Source of the DNA: Blastococcus sp. URHD0036
GTDB taxonomy: Bacteria > Actinomycetota > Actinomycetes > Mycobacteriales > Geodermatophilaceae
Assembly: GCF_000701365.1 (NCBI RefSeq)
Contig: NZ_JNIK01000004.1
Coordinates: 124,001-188,000 of the forward strand
Length of the DNA stretch: 64,000 bases
Direction of reading: 5' to 3'
The position numbers and the translations under genes were made by a program. Position 1 is the first letter of the stretch, and every line of letters starts with the position of its first letter. This document shows, piece by piece, positions 37,658 through 46,689 of this stretch. The notes under the pieces were generated by a model. That model was not told the DNA's origin and made no database searches. It saw nothing but the letters and a program-made list of their open reading frames with translations.

Positions 37658-38870
37658 GCCGGCGCAGCCCGCCGTGCCGCTGGCCGCCCGCGTCCTCACG
37701 CTCCTGTTCGCGGTCACGGCCGCGGCGCCGTTCCCGGGGAGCGGGCCGGTGGTCTTCGCCGTCGCGCTGCTGGCCGTCGGCTACGCCGCGCTCGTCGGTC
37801 CGCTGCGCCGTCCGTCCCTGGCCCTCACCGGCTTCATCGCCTGGTGCGCGGTCACCGTGGCGTGGTCGGTCGCACCGGGCCAGACCGTGCGCGGGGTGCT
37901 GATCACCGCCGCGACCAGCCTGGCCCTGTGCTCGCTGGCGGCACGGCTGCCCCGGCTGACCGTCGTGCGCGCGCTGGCGACGGCCCTGCAGCTGCTCATC
38001 GGCCTGGGGTGGGTCATGTACCTCGCGCTCCCGGCGGTGGGGACCGAGCAGGAGGCCTACCATTCCGGCGCCTGGACCGGCCTGTTCGCCCAGCGCAACA
38101 ACGCTGCCTTCGTCCTCGCCCTCGCCGCTCTGACCTTCCTGTTCCTGGCTCTCTCCCCGGAGGCGCCCGGCCGGGGGTCCTCGCTCGCGTGGACCGCGGT
38201 CGCGCTGATCACGCTGACGGCCGCCGAGAGCGGGACCGGGCTGGCCGTCACCACGGTCTGCGCGCTGCTCATGCTGGCGGTGACCCACGCCCGCCACTGG
38301 TCGCGGTCCGCCAAAGGGCTGGCCCTGGGCGTCCTCGGGGCCGCCGCAGCGGCGGTCGCGCTCAACGTGGCGGCGACCGTCGAGTTCGTCACCGGGCTGC
38401 TCGGCCGGGACGACACGCTGACCGGGCGCACCGTGATCTGGGCGGCCGTCGAGCCCTACATCGCCGCGAGGCCGGACGTCGGCTACGGCTGGCAGGCGCT
38501 GTGGACGCCGGACTCGGTGGAGACGCGCGCCATGTGGGCCACCGCGCACTTCGACTTCCCGCACGCGCACAACAGCTACCTGGACGCGCTCGCCCAGACC
38601 GGCATCGTCGGCCTCGTGCTGCTCCTGCTCGCCGTCCTCGGCGTCCTGGTCACGGCCGGACGGGCGCTGCTGCGCGGAGAGGACGGCTCGCTGCCGGCCT
38701 GGCCGGCGGTGATCACCATCTGCCTGCTCCTGTACGGCATCAGCGAGCAGTCGTTCCTCGGCTACTTCGGACTGCTGCTGGTGGTGACGGCCGCGGTGCT
38801 GGCCCGGCCCACCGCGGTGGAGCGGACCGCCGCCGGGGAACCCGCGCAGGGCGCCGTCCCGGTCGGCTGA
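37638..38870 (+). CDS. O-antigen ligase/polymerase-like membrane protein (second Wzy)
   Basis: A 410-residue membrane protein of the Wzy_C/O-antigen ligase family with about eleven hydrophobic segments. Key features: GLFAQRNNAAFVLALA, TAAESGTGLAV in place of SGSR, and DFPHAHNSYLDALAQTG, with the conserved His in the outer loop. GTG 37638 follows GAGAGGAG within the end of the flippase gene. It converges on the leftward glycosyltransferases with a 9-base gap. Confidence 0.85.
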   Translation: MYPSSSEPAQPAVPLAARVLTLLFAVTAAAPFPGSGPVVFAVALLAVGYAALVGPLRRPSLALTGFIAWCAVTVAWSVAPGQTVRGVLITAATSLALCSLAARLPRLTVVRALATALQLLIGLGWVMYLALPAVGTEQEAYHSGAWTGLFAQRNNAAFVLALAALTFLFLALSPEAPGRGSSLAWTAVALITLTAAESGTGLAVTTVCALLMLAVTHARHWSRSAKGLALGVLGAAAAAVALNVAATVEFVTGLLGRDDTLTGRTVIWAAVEPYIAARPDVGYGWQALWTPDSVETRAMWATAHFDFPHAHNSYLDALAQTGIVGLVLLLLAVLGVLVTAGRALLRGEDGSLPAWPAVITICLLLYGISEQSFLGYFGLLLVVTAAVLARPTAVERTAAGEPAQGAVPVG

Positions 38871-38879
38871 CGGCCACAG

Positions 38880-40103
38880 TCAGGCGCGGGTGCCCTCCAC
38901 CAGCTCGGCCACGCCGCGGAGGAATCCCGCTCGGGAGAACTGCTGCTCGACGACGGTTCGGCCGCGGGCGGCCGCCGTGGCGAGGTCCTGCGGGGTCAGT
39001 CCAGCCAGGGCACCGGCGAAGTCCTCCGGCGTCCGCACGACGGCAGCCGCGGCCTCGTGCGGGATCCCCTCGAGGGCGACGGGCGTGGCGACCAGCGGGA
39101 CGCCGAGCGCCATCAGGGTGAGCGTCTTGAGCTTCACGCCCGCCCCGGCCCACACCGGCACGACGCCCGCGGCCACGCCCGCGCAGGCGTCGGCCAGCTC
39201 GGGGACGAAGCCGCGGTAGTCGACGGCAGGGTGCCCGGCGAGTTCCTCGGCCTGGGCGGCCGAGCCGCCGGCGCCGACGACCCGGAGCGTCCAGCCGCCC
39301 CGCTCCAGCTCGGGGCCGGCTGCGCGCAGGAAGCGCTGCAGCCCGTCCCAGTTCGGCGTGTAGCTCAGCGTGCTCATCCACAACAGGACACGTCCCGCCG
39401 GGTCCGTGCCGGGAGCCGGCGGGGGCGCGTCGACCGCGGAGGGCAGGACGGCGGCCGGCCGGTCACCGAAGAACCGGCGCAGCCGCTCGCGCTCCTCGGC
39501 GGAGGTCACGACGACCTCGTCCACCGAGCGCAGCACCCGCCGCTCGAAGGCCCAGTGCAGCGGCAGCGCCGTCAGCGCCCGCAACTTCCCGATCGGCGAG
39601 GAGACGGTGGAGAGCGCGTCGAGGTCGGTCGCGGTCAGCACGTTCGACTTGTCCCAGATCACCCGGGTGGCGTGCACCCGGCCCGCCGCCAGTCCTCCCG
39701 GCTCCCCGACGAGGACGGCGAGGTCGTGTCCGCTGCCGGCCTCGGCCAGGGCGGCGTCCAGCTCCGGGCTCCACTGGCGGAACACCCAGGGCGGGGTGGC
39801 CCGGGACAGGCCCCGAACGATGCGCCCCAGGCGGGCCGCCGGCGTGCCGAGGTCGCGCTGCCACGGGGCGAGGGCGAGGACGTGGACGCCGGGGAGCCGG
39901 TCGCGCAGCTCGGCGACCTGGGCGTCGGTCGTGTCGGGACGCCGCACGCAGACGGCCGTGAGGTCGGTGGTGGCGGCGAGCCCCTCGAGGACCATGAAGC
40001 GGCGCAGGGCGTCGCCGTGGTCCAGCGGCCACGGGAAGAAGGTGACGACCGCCAGGGCGCGCGGCCGGGCGGTGTGGTCGGCGGGGTCAGCGGGCGAGGA
40101 CAC
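38880..40103 (-). CDS. GT4-family glycosyltransferase
   Basis: A 407-residue GT-B enzyme of the type often annotated as PEP-CTERM/exosortase-associated sugar transferase. The N-terminal domain has VVTFFPWPLDHGDALR and VIWDKSN. The donor half has VLLWMSTLSYTPNWDGL, then VVPVWAGAGVKLKTLTLMALG, where Lys and Glu-equivalent residues bind the nucleotide sugar. GTG 40103 lies 17 bases inside the upstream gene's end, so the two are coupled. Confidence 0.85.
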   Translation of the reverse strand: MSSPADPADHTARPRALAVVTFFPWPLDHGDALRRFMVLEGLAATTDLTAVCVRRPDTTDAQVAELRDRLPGVHVLALAPWQRDLGTPAARLGRIVRGLSRATPPWVFRQWSPELDAALAEAGSGHDLAVLVGEPGGLAAGRVHATRVIWDKSNVLTATDLDALSTVSSPIGKLRALTALPLHWAFERRVLRSVDEVVVTSAEERERLRRFFGDRPAAVLPSAVDAPPPAPGTDPAGRVLLWMSTLSYTPNWDGLQRFLRAAGPELERGGWTLRVVGAGGSAAQAEELAGHPAVDYRGFVPELADACAGVAAGVVPVWAGAGVKLKTLTLMALGVPLVATPVALEGIPHEAAAAVVRTPEDFAGALAGLTPQDLATAAARGRTVVEQQFSRAGFLRGVAELVEGTRA

Positions 40104-41169
40104 GGCGGTAGACCTCCTCGACCCGGTCGACGTGGACCCCCAAGATGTACCGGCCGAGGTAGCGCGTCCGTGCGGACGCGCCCATCCCGGTGAGCGTGTC
40201 GGGGTCGAGCACCTTGCCGACGGTCGCGGCGATGGTGGCCGCGTCGGCGTCGACGTCGTAGACGAGACCCGTGACGCCGTCCTCGACGGCCTCGCCGCAG
40301 CCGCCGACGTCGGGGACGACGGCCGCGCGGCCCATGGCCGCGGCCTCGAGGAGCACCAGCGGGAGCCCCTCCCACCGGGAGGTGAGAAGCACGAGGTCGG
40401 CCTCGGCGAGCCGGCCCGGGACGTCGTCGGACGGCCCGGGGAAGCGGAGCCCCGGCACGTCCCGCTCGCGCACCTGCCGGCGACACTCCTCGAGGAGCTC
40501 TCCCTCTCCGATCCAGATGGCGTCGACCGCCTGCATGCCGTGATTGAGTTCGGCGACGGCGTCGATGAAGCGGAGCGGGTCCTTCTGCGGGGACAGCCGG
40601 CCGACGGCGAGCACGGTCGGCCGTCGTCCGGTGGTGACCGGGAGGGTCCGGTCACGGCCCGATCCGGTGTCGGGGACGGCGTTGGGGACCGTGGTGACCC
40701 GCGCCGAAGATCGCCCGAAGTCGCGGACGAGCATGGCGGCCACCGCGTCCCCGCAGGCCACGAGGACGTCGCCGCGGAAGGACACGAGACGGGCCGCGGC
40801 GGTCGCCGGGAAGACGTTGTGGACGTGCTCGACGACGCGGGTGCGCAGACCCGTCCGGGCCAGACGGGCGAGCAGTGCGACGCCGCGCTGGTGGGCGTGG
40901 ACGACGTCGAACTCTCCGGACCGCACCACACGGACCAGCCACAGGGCGTGCCGTAGCCGGTCGGTGGCGCCCCGCCGGAGTGGGGCGAGGGTGCGGGTGA
41001 CGCCGTCGGGCAGCTCCGCCCACAGAGCTCCGCCGGGCTCGGCGGCCACCGTGACGTCGTGGCCCCGGGTGGCCAGCTGCCCGGCCAGGGTCACGACCAC
41101 GCGCTCGAGCCCACCGACGCCGAGGCTGTCGGTGAGGTGCAGGATGCGCAGGGGCGCAGGTCCCGTCAT
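40087..41169 (-). CDS. GT4-family glycosyltransferase
   Basis: A 360-residue GT-B enzyme: LRILHLTDSLGVGGLERVV at the start, VHAHQRGVALLAR in the acceptor domain, then AVGRLSPQKDPLRFIDAV and the EX7E motif in RWEGLPLVLLEAAAMG. Middle gene of a three-gene coupled leftward unit; its ATG at 41169 overlaps the stop of the PssD/PssE-like gene. Confidence 0.88.
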   Translation of the reverse strand: MTGPAPLRILHLTDSLGVGGLERVVVTLAGQLATRGHDVTVAAEPGGALWAELPDGVTRTLAPLRRGATDRLRHALWLVRVVRSGEFDVVHAHQRGVALLARLARTGLRTRVVEHVHNVFPATAAARLVSFRGDVLVACGDAVAAMLVRDFGRSSARVTTVPNAVPDTGSGRDRTLPVTTGRRPTVLAVGRLSPQKDPLRFIDAVAELNHGMQAVDAIWIGEGELLEECRRQVRERDVPGLRFPGPSDDVPGRLAEADLVLLTSRWEGLPLVLLEAAAMGRAAVVPDVGGCGEAVEDGVTGLVYDVDADAATIAATVGKVLDPDTLTGMGASARTRYLGRYILGVHVDRVEEVYRRVLAR

Positions 41170-42212
41170 GCCACCTGGCCCCATGGGGAGGGGATCACCC
41201 GGCGCCCGGCGGCGCGGCGCAGAGCGGGGGCGTCCAGGCGCTCGACCTCGAGGACCGACGCCAGGCCGTTCGCCGCGAGGAGGCCGGCGATCTCCGCCTG
41301 GTGGTCGTCGACGTGCTCGCCGCGTGTCGCCCGCCGGGGGACGAGCACCGGGTACACGCCGTTCTCGAGGGCCGCGAGTGCCGTGCCCACTCCGGCGTGA
41401 GCGACCACGACGTCGGCCTCCCGGAGGCAGGCAGCGAACTCCGCCGCATCCATCGAGGCGAACGTGCGGCCGGGCAGGTCGTCGCGGGTGGTCGAGCCGA
41501 GCTGCCACACGGTGCGCTCGTCGGCCAGGCCGCTGGCGAGGACGGCGTCGACGAGCGCGTCGAAGCGGTAGGGGCGGATGGTGCCGAGCGTGACGAACAG
41601 GCGCGGCCGTGTCTCGGTCCGGCGTCCGGCCTCGAGCGGGAGGGCGAGGAAGTCGGCGAGGACGTTGCGGTACGGCTGCCAGACCCCCGTCGCCCAGGAC
41701 GCGTGCTGGGTGTAGAGGCGGCCGAGGCGGAGGGCCGCTACGATCCGGCCGGTCAGGGAGGGCCCCTGCATCCGGGCGAGACTCTCGACATAGACGCACG
41801 GGATGCCGAGCAGACGCGCGGCCAAGAAAGCGCTGATCGCGACGGCGGCACCGGTGCTGACCACGACGTCCGGGCGCTCGAGCCGGAGGACCCGCCAGAG
41901 CGTGGTCATGGCGGCCAGTGACCCGCGCAGGTCGCGCGGGCCGACGTAGGGCACGACGGTCACCCGCTCGCCCCGGAGCACCGAGCGGCTCTGCGGGGTG
42001 TCGAACGTGACCCAGGACGAGTCCTCGGGCGCCATGACCGCAGCCAGGCGGTACAGCTCGCTGAGGTGTCCCCCGGTGGAGGCGACCAGGAGCGCGCTGT
42101 GCCCCCGCAGGTCCAGCGTCGGCGGGTCGCCCCGGTCGACGAGGAAGTCCTCCGAACCGAGGTCGAGGAGTTCGGTGAGGGCCACCTCGGCGACGTGGGA
42201 GTCGTTCTCCAT
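41166..42212 (-). CDS. fused PssD/PssE (Alg14/Alg13-like) glycosyltransferase
   Basis: A 348-residue protein that joins two partners usually encoded separately. Residues about 38-190 match the membrane-anchoring Alg14/PssD half (ALLVASTGGHLSELYRL, VVSTGAAVAISAFLAARLLG). Residues about 200-345 match the catalytic Alg13/PssE half of GT28 type (LFVTLGTIRPYRFDALVDAV, ADVVVAHAGVGTALAALENG). It probably adds the second sugar to a lipid-linked primer at the cytoplasmic face. ATG 42212 is preceded by a clear start region; it is the first gene of its unit, divergent from the BY-kinase gene. Confidence 0.85.
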   Translation of the reverse strand: MENDSHVAEVALTELLDLGSEDFLVDRGDPPTLDLRGHSALLVASTGGHLSELYRLAAVMAPEDSSWVTFDTPQSRSVLRGERVTVVPYVGPRDLRGSLAAMTTLWRVLRLERPDVVVSTGAAVAISAFLAARLLGIPCVYVESLARMQGPSLTGRIVAALRLGRLYTQHASWATGVWQPYRNVLADFLALPLEAGRRTETRPRLFVTLGTIRPYRFDALVDAVLASGLADERTVWQLGSTTRDDLPGRTFASMDAAEFAACLREADVVVAHAGVGTALAALENGVYPVLVPRRATRGEHVDDHQAEIAGLLAANGLASVLEVERLDAPALRRAAGRRVIPSPWGQVA

Positions 42213-42364
42213 GCCACGTGCTCCTGCTCGCGCGGCCGCCGGACGGACGGGTCGTCCCCTCCGACGGATGCGGCTGGGCCTTGCGAGCGTGTGGTCCCGG
42301 ATGATGCATTGCGAGCAATCTGATGGGGGTCTCACTCCAAGGGAGCAGACGCCGACGGGACCTC

Positions 42365-42378
42365 GACCCCATGGGGTC
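42365..42378. promoter_or_regulatory. 14-base perfect palindrome in a divergent promoter region
   Basis: GACCCCATGGGGTC lies in the 268-base gap between the leftward PssD/PssE gene and the rightward BY-kinase gene. The symmetry and position suit an operator for a dimeric repressor controlling both units. No regulator gene is nearby, so this is an inference from sequence shape. Confidence 0.4.
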
Positions 42379-42480
42379 AGGTCGTCCGCCGAGACGGGGT
42401 CGGACAGCCCCGGAGCCACCTACAGTTCCGGCCGCGCGGCATCGATCACTGCAGTGCCGCCGACTCGGAGGGGGATCCGG

Positions 42481-43833
42481 ATGGAAGCCAAGGACATCGC
42501 CGGCGCGCTGCGAGCGCGCTGGTGGCTTCCGCTGCTCGGCCTGCTGCTCGGCGGCGCCGCCGCGGCGCTGCTGGTGGCGCAGTCGACGCCGCTGTACACG
42601 TCCACCACTCAGTTCTTCGTCTCGACGGCCGGGTCCACCTCCGCCTCGGAGGCGCTGCAGGGCGGCCAGTTCTCCGAGCAGCGGGTGGCGTCGTACGCCG
42701 AGCTGCTGCGCGGCCCGGACCTGGCGGCGGCCGTGATCGACCGTCTGGGTCTGGACGAGACTGCGGAGGAGCTGAGCTCCCGGCTGACCGTCACCGCACT
42801 GCCCGAGACCGTGCTCGTGTCCGTCTCCGTCGAGGATCCCTCGGCAGAGCAGGCACAGCGGATCGCCGCGGCGGTGGGCGAGGAGTTCGGCGACCTGGTC
42901 GCCTCCCTCGAGCGCGCCGACTCCGACGGCGACGCCTCCGTGGTCGTCTCGACGACCCAGGAGCCAGTCGTGCCGGACGAGCCCTCGTCGCCACAGTCGC
43001 TGCGGCTGCTGGCGATCGGCCTCGGCGGCGGGCTCCTCCTCGGTGCGGTGGGTGCCGTCGTGCGAGCACGGCTGGACCGCTCGGTGTCGACGACCGAGCA
43101 GGCGGTGGCTGCGGCCGGCGCGCCGGTGCTCGGCGTGGTGGTGCGCGACCGCGGCCTCCGGTCGACGCACGTGGCGGGCGGTCAGGCCGCCGAGGACTTC
43201 CGCCGCCTGCGGACCAACCTGCAGTTCCTCGACGTGGACACCGCTCCGCGGGTGCTCATGGTCTCCAGCGCCCTGCCGGGCGAGGGGAAGACCACGACGG
43301 CCGTCAACCTGGCCCTCTCGCTGGCGGAGTCGGGGCAGCGTGTGGTGCTCGTCGAGGCCGACCTCCGCCGGCCGAAGGCCGTCGAGTACCTGAACCTGGT
43401 GCCGAGCGTGGGCCTGACCCAGGTGTTGACCGGCCGGGCAGAGCTCGGCGACGTCACCCAGGTAGTGGGCGAGGTCGGCCTGGAGGTCATAGGGGCCGGC
43501 CCGCTGCCCCCGAACCCGGGCGAGCTGCTCGGCTCGGCACGGATGGCCCGCCTCGTCACGGAGCTGCGGGAGAGGTACGACTACGTGCTCTTCGACGCGC
43601 CGCCGCTGCTGCCCGTGGCCGACGCGGCGGGTCTCGCCCCGCTTATGGACGGCGTCCTCGTCTCCGTCCGTCACCGGTGGACGAGCCGGGGCCACCTACG
43701 GGAGGCCGCTGACACCCTGACCCGGGTGAACGCCCGGCCGCTGGGGGTGGTGGTCGGCATGGTCTCCGGCCGCAGCCCGCTGGCGGCGGCGCAGGGCCGT
43801 ACCGCCCGCTACGGGTACGCGCTGGCCCGCTGA
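42481..43833 (+). CDS. Wzz-type chain-length protein fused to bacterial tyrosine kinase (BY-kinase)
   Basis: A 450-residue protein. Residues 1-200 form the Wzz part with helices near 14-32 and 175-195. Residues 215-450 form the BY-kinase: Walker A SSALPGEGKTTTAVN (K270), Walker A' VEADLRRP (D294) and Walker B YVLFDAPP (D372). The C-terminus has only two Tyr (RYGYALAR) instead of a long Tyr cluster. It should autophosphorylate and control export and polymer length; the phosphatases at 50.0 and 51.9 kb are candidate partners. ATG 42481 follows a GGAGGGGG ribosome site. Confidence 0.92.
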   Translation: MEAKDIAGALRARWWLPLLGLLLGGAAAALLVAQSTPLYTSTTQFFVSTAGSTSASEALQGGQFSEQRVASYAELLRGPDLAAAVIDRLGLDETAEELSSRLTVTALPETVLVSVSVEDPSAEQAQRIAAAVGEEFGDLVASLERADSDGDASVVVSTTQEPVVPDEPSSPQSLRLLAIGLGGGLLLGAVGAVVRARLDRSVSTTEQAVAAAGAPVLGVVVRDRGLRSTHVAGGQAAEDFRRLRTNLQFLDVDTAPRVLMVSSALPGEGKTTTAVNLALSLAESGQRVVLVEADLRRPKAVEYLNLVPSVGLTQVLTGRAELGDVTQVVGEVGLEVIGAGPLPPNPGELLGSARMARLVTELRERYDYVLFDAPPLLPVADAAGLAPLMDGVLVSVRHRWTSRGHLREAADTLTRVNARPLGVVVGMVSGRSPLAAAQGRTARYGYALAR

Positions 43834-43871
43834 CCGGCTGATCCCGGTCGGTCGCCGTGACCGCGGGCCGG

Positions 43872-43877
43872 TAGCTT
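43872..43877 (+). promoter_or_regulatory. -10-like TAGCTT for a probably leaderless transcript
   Basis: TAGCTT stands 6 bases before the ATG of the SGNH-like gene. In actinobacteria a TANNNT hexamer at this distance usually places the transcription start on the ATG, giving a leaderless mRNA; no ribosome site is present. No convincing -35 box was found. Confidence 0.4.
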
Positions 43878-43883
43878 CCGCTC

Positions 43884-44669
43884 ATGGCACGGGGGGATCA
43901 CTGGTGGAACGAGCCGCCGTGGTGGGCGTGGGCCACGATGGCGGTCAGCCTCGTGGCGATCATCGTGATGCTGCCGTTCGCGCTGAACCGCACGCCGCCG
44001 GACGCGGGGCCGTCGACAGGTCAGACGCCGCGGCCGAGCAGTTCGCCGAGTTCCTCTCCGTCGTCGTCGTCCGCTGAGCCGACGCCGACGGCGGATGCCG
44101 ACGCCGCTCAGGTGCTCGTCATCGGCGACGTGGACACGCGGGGCTTCGCGACGGGCAGCGAGGGCTGGCCCGCCCTCGTCCAGGAGCGCCTCGACGGCGT
44201 CGAGCTGACGGTCGCCGCGACCGGCGACTCCGGCTACGCAACCCGGGAGACCCCCTCCTCGCCGACCTTCGCCGAACTCGCCGACGGGGCCGACCTCACC
44301 GACGTGGACGTCGTCGTGGTGTTCGGCAGCCGGTTCGACGAGGCGGGCATCGCCGACTACGTGCAGATCGGCGCGAGCGCGACGCTGGGCGCCATCGCCG
44401 AGGAGGCGCCGGACGCCGAGATCGTCGTGGTCGGTCCCACCTGGCCGCCGGAGGGCCTCGCACCCATCGGCGTCCGGACCAACCGGGACATCGTCCGGGC
44501 CGCGGCGCAGGGGGTCGGGGCCTCGTTCATCGACCCGTTGGCCGACGGGTGGTTCTCCGACGTCCCCGGGGCGCTGGGATCCGACGGCGTGCACCTCACC
44601 GCCGCGGCCGACGCCTACCTCGCCGACCGCATCCAGCCGCTCGTCGAGCAGGCGCTCGCGGCCGCCTGA
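43884..44669 (+). CDS. membrane-anchored SGNH/GDSL-like protein lacking the catalytic serine
   Basis: A 261-residue protein: an N-terminal helix (residues about 14-33), a Ser/Pro/Thr-rich spacer (35-70), then an SGNH-type domain. Block I reads VIGDVDTRG where GDS is expected, and the block III Asn is also missing (VVFGSRFDE), while the C-terminal Asp-His pair is kept (SDGVHLT). It may be a binding protein derived from a sugar esterase, or use a different nucleophile. It follows the BY-kinase gene by 50 bases. Confidence 0.78.
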   Translation: MARGDHWWNEPPWWAWATMAVSLVAIIVMLPFALNRTPPDAGPSTGQTPRPSSSPSSSPSSSSAEPTPTADADAAQVLVIGDVDTRGFATGSEGWPALVQERLDGVELTVAATGDSGYATRETPSSPTFAELADGADLTDVDVVVVFGSRFDEAGIADYVQIGASATLGAIAEEAPDAEIVVVGPTWPPEGLAPIGVRTNRDIVRAAAQGVGASFIDPLADGWFSDVPGALGSDGVHLTAAADAYLADRIQPLVEQALAAA

Positions 44670-44980
44670 CTGCGGCCTCTCGGGGGAGGTGGTGGGCCTG
44701 ACGGTCCTGCCGGCGCCGGTGATCGCCGCCGCGCTCCGGTCCGGTCTCGTGCAGTCGGTCCGCCGTCGTCTCGGCATGGTGCTGGTCCTGCGATAGCGGC
44801 TGCACCGTGAAGGTCGCGGGTGTCGCCTGCCGAGTCCCTCATGGCGCATTCGGCGCACTCCCCTCGCTCGTCACCGGGGTCCGTGTCGTCGGGCGGGTAC
44901 CCGTACGCCTGTGGCTAGCGTCCACCAGGACATGTGCCCGGACCGACGGCGGTCAGGGCGCCACCACGGGAGGACTGCAC
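44670..44980. other. intergenic region, 311 bases
   Basis: No gene or RNA recognised. It contains a perfect 10-base palindrome CGGGTACCCG near 44898 and, about 15 bases further, a -10-like TAGCGT, a plausible promoter for the secreted-protein gene that follows. Confidence 0.4.
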
Positions 44981-45727
44981 ATGAAGCGACGTATCGGACT
45001 CGTCGGCGCGATCGCGCTCGGCCTGGGACTCATCACCGCCGGCACGGCAGAGGCCGCACCTCGGGCCGCGGACACACCGCAGGCCACGGACACCATCTAC
45101 GCCCCCCAGGACTTCGTAGAGGCGCTGTCCGACACCCGGGCCACTGGCCACTACGAGGTCGAGGGCACGGGTCTGCGCATCTGGACCGACGGCACGCCCA
45201 GCAGTGCGAGCACCAACAAGGTCGCCGAGTATGTCGCCACGAGCACGCCGCTGGCGCGGGTGGGCGAGCCGAGCCTCGACTACACGGGGACGACCGGCAC
45301 CACCCCACCTGGCTTCCAGCTCGTGGTCGACTTCGACGGCAACGGCACGCGCGATGGCATCCTCGTGGGCGAGCGGGTCTACAACGGTGACTGGTGGGTG
45401 AACGGGGCCGCAGCTGGGTTCGTCAAGGCCGGTGCGCCCGTCACCGGGGGTGGGTCAGGCACTCAGTGGCACGGCACCCTCGACCAGTGGCGCGCGAACT
45501 TCCCGGCCGCGAACGTGGTGGCCTTCGGCTTCTCCTTGGGCTCCGGTGTGCAGGGCGACGGCGTTCTCGACGCGATCAACTTCGCGGGTACCCGCTACAC
45601 CTTCGCGGAGACGGTGACCCTGGAGAGCAAGAACGAGTGCAAGAACGGCGGATGGGCGACGAGCACGGACCCCGTGTTCCGCAACCAGGGTGAGTGCGTG
45701 AGCTCGTTCGCACGGACGAAGGACTAG
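44981..45727 (+). CDS. secreted protein with C-terminal Cys motif
   Basis: A 248-residue exported protein with a classical signal peptide (MKRRIGLVGAIALGLGLITAG, cleavage after AEA). The middle is a beta-rich region (FVEALSDTRATGHYEVEG, LVVDFDGNGTRDGILVGE). The last 30 residues hold two Cys in NECKNGGW and NQGECVSSFA, a tail motif seen in many secreted actinobacterial proteins. Function unknown. ATG 44981 has the ribosome site GGGAGGA. A hairpin terminator follows directly. Confidence 0.75.
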   Translation: MKRRIGLVGAIALGLGLITAGTAEAAPRAADTPQATDTIYAPQDFVEALSDTRATGHYEVEGTGLRIWTDGTPSSASTNKVAEYVATSTPLARVGEPSLDYTGTTGTTPPGFQLVVDFDGNGTRDGILVGERVYNGDWWVNGAAAGFVKAGAPVTGGGSGTQWHGTLDQWRANFPAANVVAFGFSLGSGVQGDGVLDAINFAGTRYTFAETVTLESKNECKNGGWATSTDPVFRNQGECVSSFARTKD

Positions 45728-45733
45728 GACACC

Positions 45734-45777
45734 GGACGGGCCCCGTCGCGCCGACGCCGGTGCGCCGGGGCCCGTCC
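45734..45777 (+). terminator. rho-independent-like hairpin terminator
   Basis: Perfect 11-bp arms at 45734-45744 and 45767-45777 (GGACGGGCCCC and its complement) with a 22-base GC-rich loop, starting 6 bases after the stop codon. A short T-containing tail (TCTGTGTGT) follows. It separates the secreted-protein gene from the PP2C gene. Confidence 0.75.
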
Positions 45778-45936
45778 TCTGTGTGTGCGGGCACACCTCC
45801 CACCGCGAGTAGGCATGCCGATCGCCGGATATCCCCATGCGACGGCAGCCGGGCGCATGCGGGGCTCCGTCGGCCAATAGGCTCACCGGCCCACGGAGAC
45901 GACGTGGCAGAGAGGCCACGCCGAGACGGGAGTCCG

Positions 45937-46689
45937 ATGCCGCAGGTGCAGCTGTCGTGGGGGAGCTCCACCCACATCGGACAGCGCGAGGAGAACCAGG
46001 ACAGGCTCCTGGCCGCTCCTCCGGTGTTCGCTGTCGCCGACGGCATGGGCGGGCACGCCGCGGGCGCGGAGGCGGCACAGAAGGCGGTCGACTGCCTGTC
46101 CGCGCTCGGCGGTCGCGAGTCCCTCGCCGTCGAGGAGCTACAGGAGGCGGTGCGCCAGGCCGACGACGGCATCCGGGCACTGGGGGAGGCCGATCCCTCC
46201 ATGGTCGGTGCCGGCAGCACGGTCGCGGGCGTGGCCCTGGTCGAGGACGCCGGCGAGCTGATGTGGGCCGTCTTCCACGTCGGTGACTCGCGCGTGTACT
46301 GCTGGACGCCGCACGCATGGGGTCAGGTGACCGTCGACCACTCGTTGGTTCAGGTGCTCGTCGACAGCGGCCACGTGGCGCCGGAGAACGCGGCCACGCA
46401 CCCGCAGCGCAACATCGTGACCCGCGCACTGGGCGTCGGGGCCGGGGGCGATGCGGCCGTGACGCTGTTGCCCCTCGTCGAGCGGCAGCGCTTCCTCGTC
46501 TGCTCCGACGGCCTGTCCAACGAGGTGACCGACGAGTGGCTCGGAGAGCTGCTCGGCGGGCCCCGTTCCCCCGATGTCCTAGCCCAGCAGATGGTCACCG
46601 AGGCCGCCGAGAACGGCGGTCGGGACAATATCGCTGCCGTGGTCGTCCAGGTCGACGGTCTCGTGGAGGACGTCGCCCCGTTCGCCTGA
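45937..46689 (+). CDS. PP2C-type serine/threonine phosphatase
   Basis: A 250-residue metal-dependent phosphatase. Motifs are REENQDR (D22), VADGMGGHAAG (D35 and G36 region), GAGSTVAG, FHVGDSRVY, LVCSDGLSNEV and the final GGRDNIA. It is soluble and lacks receptor domains, like the PstP catalytic core. It may reverse Ser/Thr kinase signalling on envelope enzymes. The ATG at 45937 has an upstream GGGAG; a -10-like TAGGCT lies at 45878-45883. Confidence 0.9.
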   Translation: MPQVQLSWGSSTHIGQREENQDRLLAAPPVFAVADGMGGHAAGAEAAQKAVDCLSALGGRESLAVEELQEAVRQADDGIRALGEADPSMVGAGSTVAGVALVEDAGELMWAVFHVGDSRVYCWTPHAWGQVTVDHSLVQVLVDSGHVAPENAATHPQRNIVTRALGVGAGGDAAVTLLPLVERQRFLVCSDGLSNEVTDEWLGELLGGPRSPDVLAQQMVTEAAENGGRDNIAAVVVQVDGLVEDVAPFA

